Positions 61,881 to 64,000 of a stretch of 64,000 nt of DNA are shown here, piece by piece. A program made the position numbers and the translations under genes. This DNA is from CAIYZT01 sp947461435. Its GTDB lineage: Bacteria > Pseudomonadota > Alphaproteobacteria > Rhodobacterales > Rhodobacteraceae. The stretch lies in NCBI GenBank assembly GCA_965284435.1, contig OZ260083.1, forward strand, positions 3,348,001 to 3,412,000. Direction: 5' to 3'. Within the stretch, counting starts at the first letter, position 1; every line of letters starts with the position of its first letter. Below the pieces are notes generated by a model, which saw nothing but the letters and a program-made list of their open reading frames with translations, had not been told where the DNA came from and ran no database searches.

Positions 61881-62918
61881 ATGGCGCAGTATTTGATCTT
61901 CGATGGTCACAACGACCTGCTGTCATGTCTGTTGCGTGAAAGGGATCCCACCGCTCGCAGTTTCTTTGAAGGGCGGCCCTCGGGCGATATCGATCACGCC
62001 AAGATGGTCTCGGGGGGGCTGGGCGGGGGGCTGTTTGCCGTCTGGGCGGCCAACGATCCGGCGGGCGCACCCGACCCTATGGCCATGGCCCGCCACTTTC
62101 GCCAGATCGATGCCGAGGGCGCACGGCGCGAGACGATCGCGCAGTTTGCGATCTTTGCAAAGCTGACACGGTCCTGGCCCGATGTCATCCGCGCCTGCCG
62201 TTCGGCGGGCGACATTCGGGCCGCGCGGGCAGACGGCGCCATCGCGGCCGTTCTGCACCTGGAAGGCGCCGAAGCAATCAGCGCCGATCTGGAAGAACTG
62301 CACCTGTTCCACGCCGCCGGATTACGCTCGATCGGTCCGGTCTGGAGCCGGCCAAACATCTTCGGCCATGGCGTGCCCTTTATCTTCCCGTCCAGCCCCG
62401 ATACCGGGCCGGGGCTGACCGACGCCGGAAAGCGACTTGTGGTCGAATGTGACAGCTTGGGCATCTTGATGGATCTCGCCCACCTGAATGAAGCCGGGTT
62501 TTGGGATGTGGCCAAGATTTCCGCCCGCCCCCTTATTTCAACCCATTCAGCGGCCTATGCCCTGACGGCCGCCACCCGCAATCTGACCGACAAACAATTG
62601 ACCGCAATGGCCGAACGCGGCGGGCTGGTCGGGCTCAACTTCGGCTGCGCTTTCGTGCGCGCCGACGGCATCAAGAACCCCGATACCGCACCCGAGGTTC
62701 TGATCCGCCATCTGGATCACCTTTTGTCGATTCTGGGCGAAGGGGGGGTCGCCTTGGGATCCGATTTTGACGGCACCATGATCCCCCACTTTTTGCGTGA
62801 CGCCAGCGGTTTGCCGCATCTGATCGCTGCCATGGAACGGGCGGGCTACGGCGAAACCCTCATCCAGCGCCTGTGCTGGGACAATTGGGTGGATATGCTG
62901 GACCGTGTCATAGGCTGA
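61881..62918 (+). CDS. Membrane-dipeptidase family (M19) enzyme 2
   Basis: This 345-residue paralogue of the dipeptidase at 55412 begins FDGHNDLLSCLL and keeps the same metal ligands: LHLEGAEAI for the Glu, MDLAHLNEAG and STHSAAYAL for the His residues. By eye the two proteins are about half identical throughout. It is divergent from the binding protein across 153 bp and therefore shares its control region. Both probably act on the imported substrate, perhaps with different stereo- or side-chain preference. Confidence 0.9.
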   Translation: MAQYLIFDGHNDLLSCLLRERDPTARSFFEGRPSGDIDHAKMVSGGLGGGLFAVWAANDPAGAPDPMAMARHFRQIDAEGARRETIAQFAIFAKLTRSWPDVIRACRSAGDIRAARADGAIAAVLHLEGAEAISADLEELHLFHAAGLRSIGPVWSRPNIFGHGVPFIFPSSPDTGPGLTDAGKRLVVECDSLGILMDLAHLNEAGFWDVAKISARPLISTHSAAYALTAATRNLTDKQLTAMAERGGLVGLNFGCAFVRADGIKNPDTAPEVLIRHLDHLLSILGEGGVALGSDFDGTMIPHFLRDASGLPHLIAAMERAGYGETLIQRLCWDNWVDMLDRVIG

Positions 62919-62949
62919 CCGCGCGGCAGCCATGACGGCGTTTTGGCGG

Positions 62950-63906
62950 CTATCCTTCGCAAAACCCACAAGCCGCGCGGCGCATGGCGTCCATGATCCC
63001 CGGTTCGGTTCCCGTGTGACCCGCATCATGCACCACCACAAACTGCGCCTCGGGCCAGGCCTGATGCAGATCCCACGCCGTGCGAAACGGCGTGCACATA
63101 TCATAGCGGCCTTGCACGATCACACCGGGAATATGTGCCAGCTGGCCCGCATTTTTCAAGATCCACCCGTCCTGAACAAAAAAACCGCCGTTGCGGAAAT
63201 AATGACATTCGATCGCAGCAAAGGCCGCCGCAAAAGACGCATCCGAAAATTCCTCTTCCCGCGCGGCATTGGGCAACAAGGAAATCGTGGTGCCTTCCCA
63301 GCGGCTCCAGGCGCGGGCGCAGGCGTCTTTTTCTGCGCCGTCCGGGCCCGTCAGTCGCCGGTGATACGCACCCAAAAGATCGCCGCGTTCCGCCACGGGG
63401 ATGGGGGCCACAAATCCCTGCCACGCATCCGGAAAGAAGGCGTCTGCGCCCTTTTGGTAGAACCAGTCGATTTCCGATTTCCTCAAGGTGAAGATCCCGC
63501 GCAAGATCAATTCGCTGACACGGGTGGGATGGGTCAGCGCATAGCAAAGCGCAAGGGTTGACCCCCAGGATCCGCCCACCACCTGCCAGCGATCAATGCC
63601 CAGATGACGGCGCAGTACCTCGATATCGCCGACCAGATCCCAGGTCGTATTGTCAATCACGCTGGCATGCGGGGTCGAATTGCCGCATCCGCGCTGATCA
63701 AACAGAACGATCCGGTAAACCTTTGGGTCATGCGACTGCGCCAAAAACGGCGAAATCCCCCCGCCCGGCCCGCCATGCAAAATGACGACCGGTTTGCCAG
63801 TCGGGTTGCCATGTTCTTCAAAATAGATCTCGTGCAGGTCCGACACCCGCAGTCGGCCCGTCCGGCGCGCGGCTTGGGCCGGAAATGGGGCAAGGCGCTC
63901 AGACAT
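62950..63906 (-). CDS. pip: Proline iminopeptidase
   Basis: This 318-residue alpha/beta hydrolase of peptidase family S33 removes N-terminal proline from small peptides. It has the oxyanion-hole HGGPGGG near residue 45, FDQRGCGNSTPH near 72, the nucleophile in GGSWGSTLAL at about Ser112, an Asp in QGRYD near 266 and His in DAGHTG near 295. No signal peptide. Convergent with dipeptidase 2 and overlapping by 8 bp the end of the preceding partial ORF. Its presence next to a dipeptide importer suggests proline-containing peptides. Confidence 0.94.
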   Translation of the reverse strand: MSERLAPFPAQAARRTGRLRVSDLHEIYFEEHGNPTGKPVVILHGGPGGGISPFLAQSHDPKVYRIVLFDQRGCGNSTPHASVIDNTTWDLVGDIEVLRRHLGIDRWQVVGGSWGSTLALCYALTHPTRVSELILRGIFTLRKSEIDWFYQKGADAFFPDAWQGFVAPIPVAERGDLLGAYHRRLTGPDGAEKDACARAWSRWEGTTISLLPNAAREEEFSDASFAAAFAAIECHYFRNGGFFVQDGWILKNAGQLAHIPGVIVQGRYDMCTPFRTAWDLHQAWPEAQFVVVHDAGHTGTEPGIMDAMRRAACGFCEG

Positions 63907-64000
63907 GGCAAATCTCCTCGGTCATCTCCCAGATCAGGCGGCCCAAGGCAGGAAAGGCCCCCGGATGGTCTTGCGCCAACCCCTTGCCCTGCGTCATCAA
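63899..64000 (-). CDS. 3' end of an unidentified gene (runs off the window)
   Basis: The last codons of a minus-strand frame end at a TGA that overlaps the pip start. The visible tail includes HPGAFPALGRLIWEMTEE. Too short to identify. The 8-bp overlap with pip suggests one transcript. Confidence 0.5.
   Translation of the reverse strand: MMTQGKGLAQDHPGAFPALGRLIWEMTEEICHV

Overview
The window is about 64 kb of GC-rich chromosomal DNA, most likely from a marine-type member of the Rhodobacteraceae (Alphaproteobacteria). This rests on recognised gene content: a glycine-riboswitch-controlled gcvT-gcvH pair, leuA behind a leucine leader peptide, an mreBCD-mrdA-rodA cell-shape operon, a carnitine/betaine-type Rieske oxygenase, and several amine- and peptide-scavenging operons. 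No rRNA, tRNA, CRISPR array or prophage was seen. Most genes are tightly packed and many pairs overlap by 4 bp.

Layout. (1) 1-10 kb, housekeeping: gcvH and gcvT with a tandem glycine riboswitch, gltX, a DUF1801 protein, a small zincin, an exported protein made of 19 MORN repeats, glutamine-dependent NAD+ synthetase, a TspO-like membrane protein, a PfkB sugar kinase and an exported protein of unknown function. (2) 10.1-11.9 kb: leuA with its own attenuator-like leader. (3) 11.9-27.6 kb, a surface-polysaccharide island between leuA and mreB: manB, manC and gmd (GDP-mannose to GDP-4-keto-6-deoxymannose), a large two-domain glycosyltransferase, an FkbM methyltransferase, a sulfotransferase split by an intact IS3-family element, decayed IS3 remnants, two orphan ORFs, an NAD-dependent epimerase and a glycosyltransferase fused to a rhamnan-synthesis (RgpF) domain. 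The centre of the island is visibly more AT-rich than its flanks, which suggests acquisition by transfer. (4) 27.8-34.0 kb: mreB-mreC-mreD-mrdA-rodA, with a DUF1345 membrane protein appended. (5) 34.0-45.2 kb: a hydroxyacid reductase, a DMT exporter, an RpiR regulator divergent from an amine/amino-acid catabolic run (N-formylglutamate amidohydrolase-like, glutamine-synthetase-like ligase, aldehyde dehydrogenase, Fe-alcohol dehydrogenase, DadA-like oxidoreductase), then a second hydroxyacid dehydrogenase and an SH3 protein. (6) 45.2-53.3 kb: a cation-diffusion transporter; TetR-AruH-AruI, an apparent arginine transaminase route; a class III aminotransferase; a PuuA-like gamma-glutamyl-amine ligase; and a CbiX-like protein. 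(7) 53.4-64 kb: a minus-strand operon encoding a dipeptide-type ABC transporter, a membrane-dipeptidase-family enzyme, an SDR and a Rieske oxygenase of the quaternary-amine type. A second dipeptidase paralogue is transcribed divergently, and a proline iminopeptidase follows.

How the genes fit together. Regions 5-7 look like a concentrated nitrogen-scavenging neighbourhood: import of small peptides or peptide-like amines, hydrolysis, gamma-glutamylation or transamination of amines, oxidation of aldehydes and D-amino acids, and oxidative attack on an N-methylated compound. Region 7 is the best candidate for an undescribed pathway. Substrates there are inferred from family membership and context and are not shown by the sequence.
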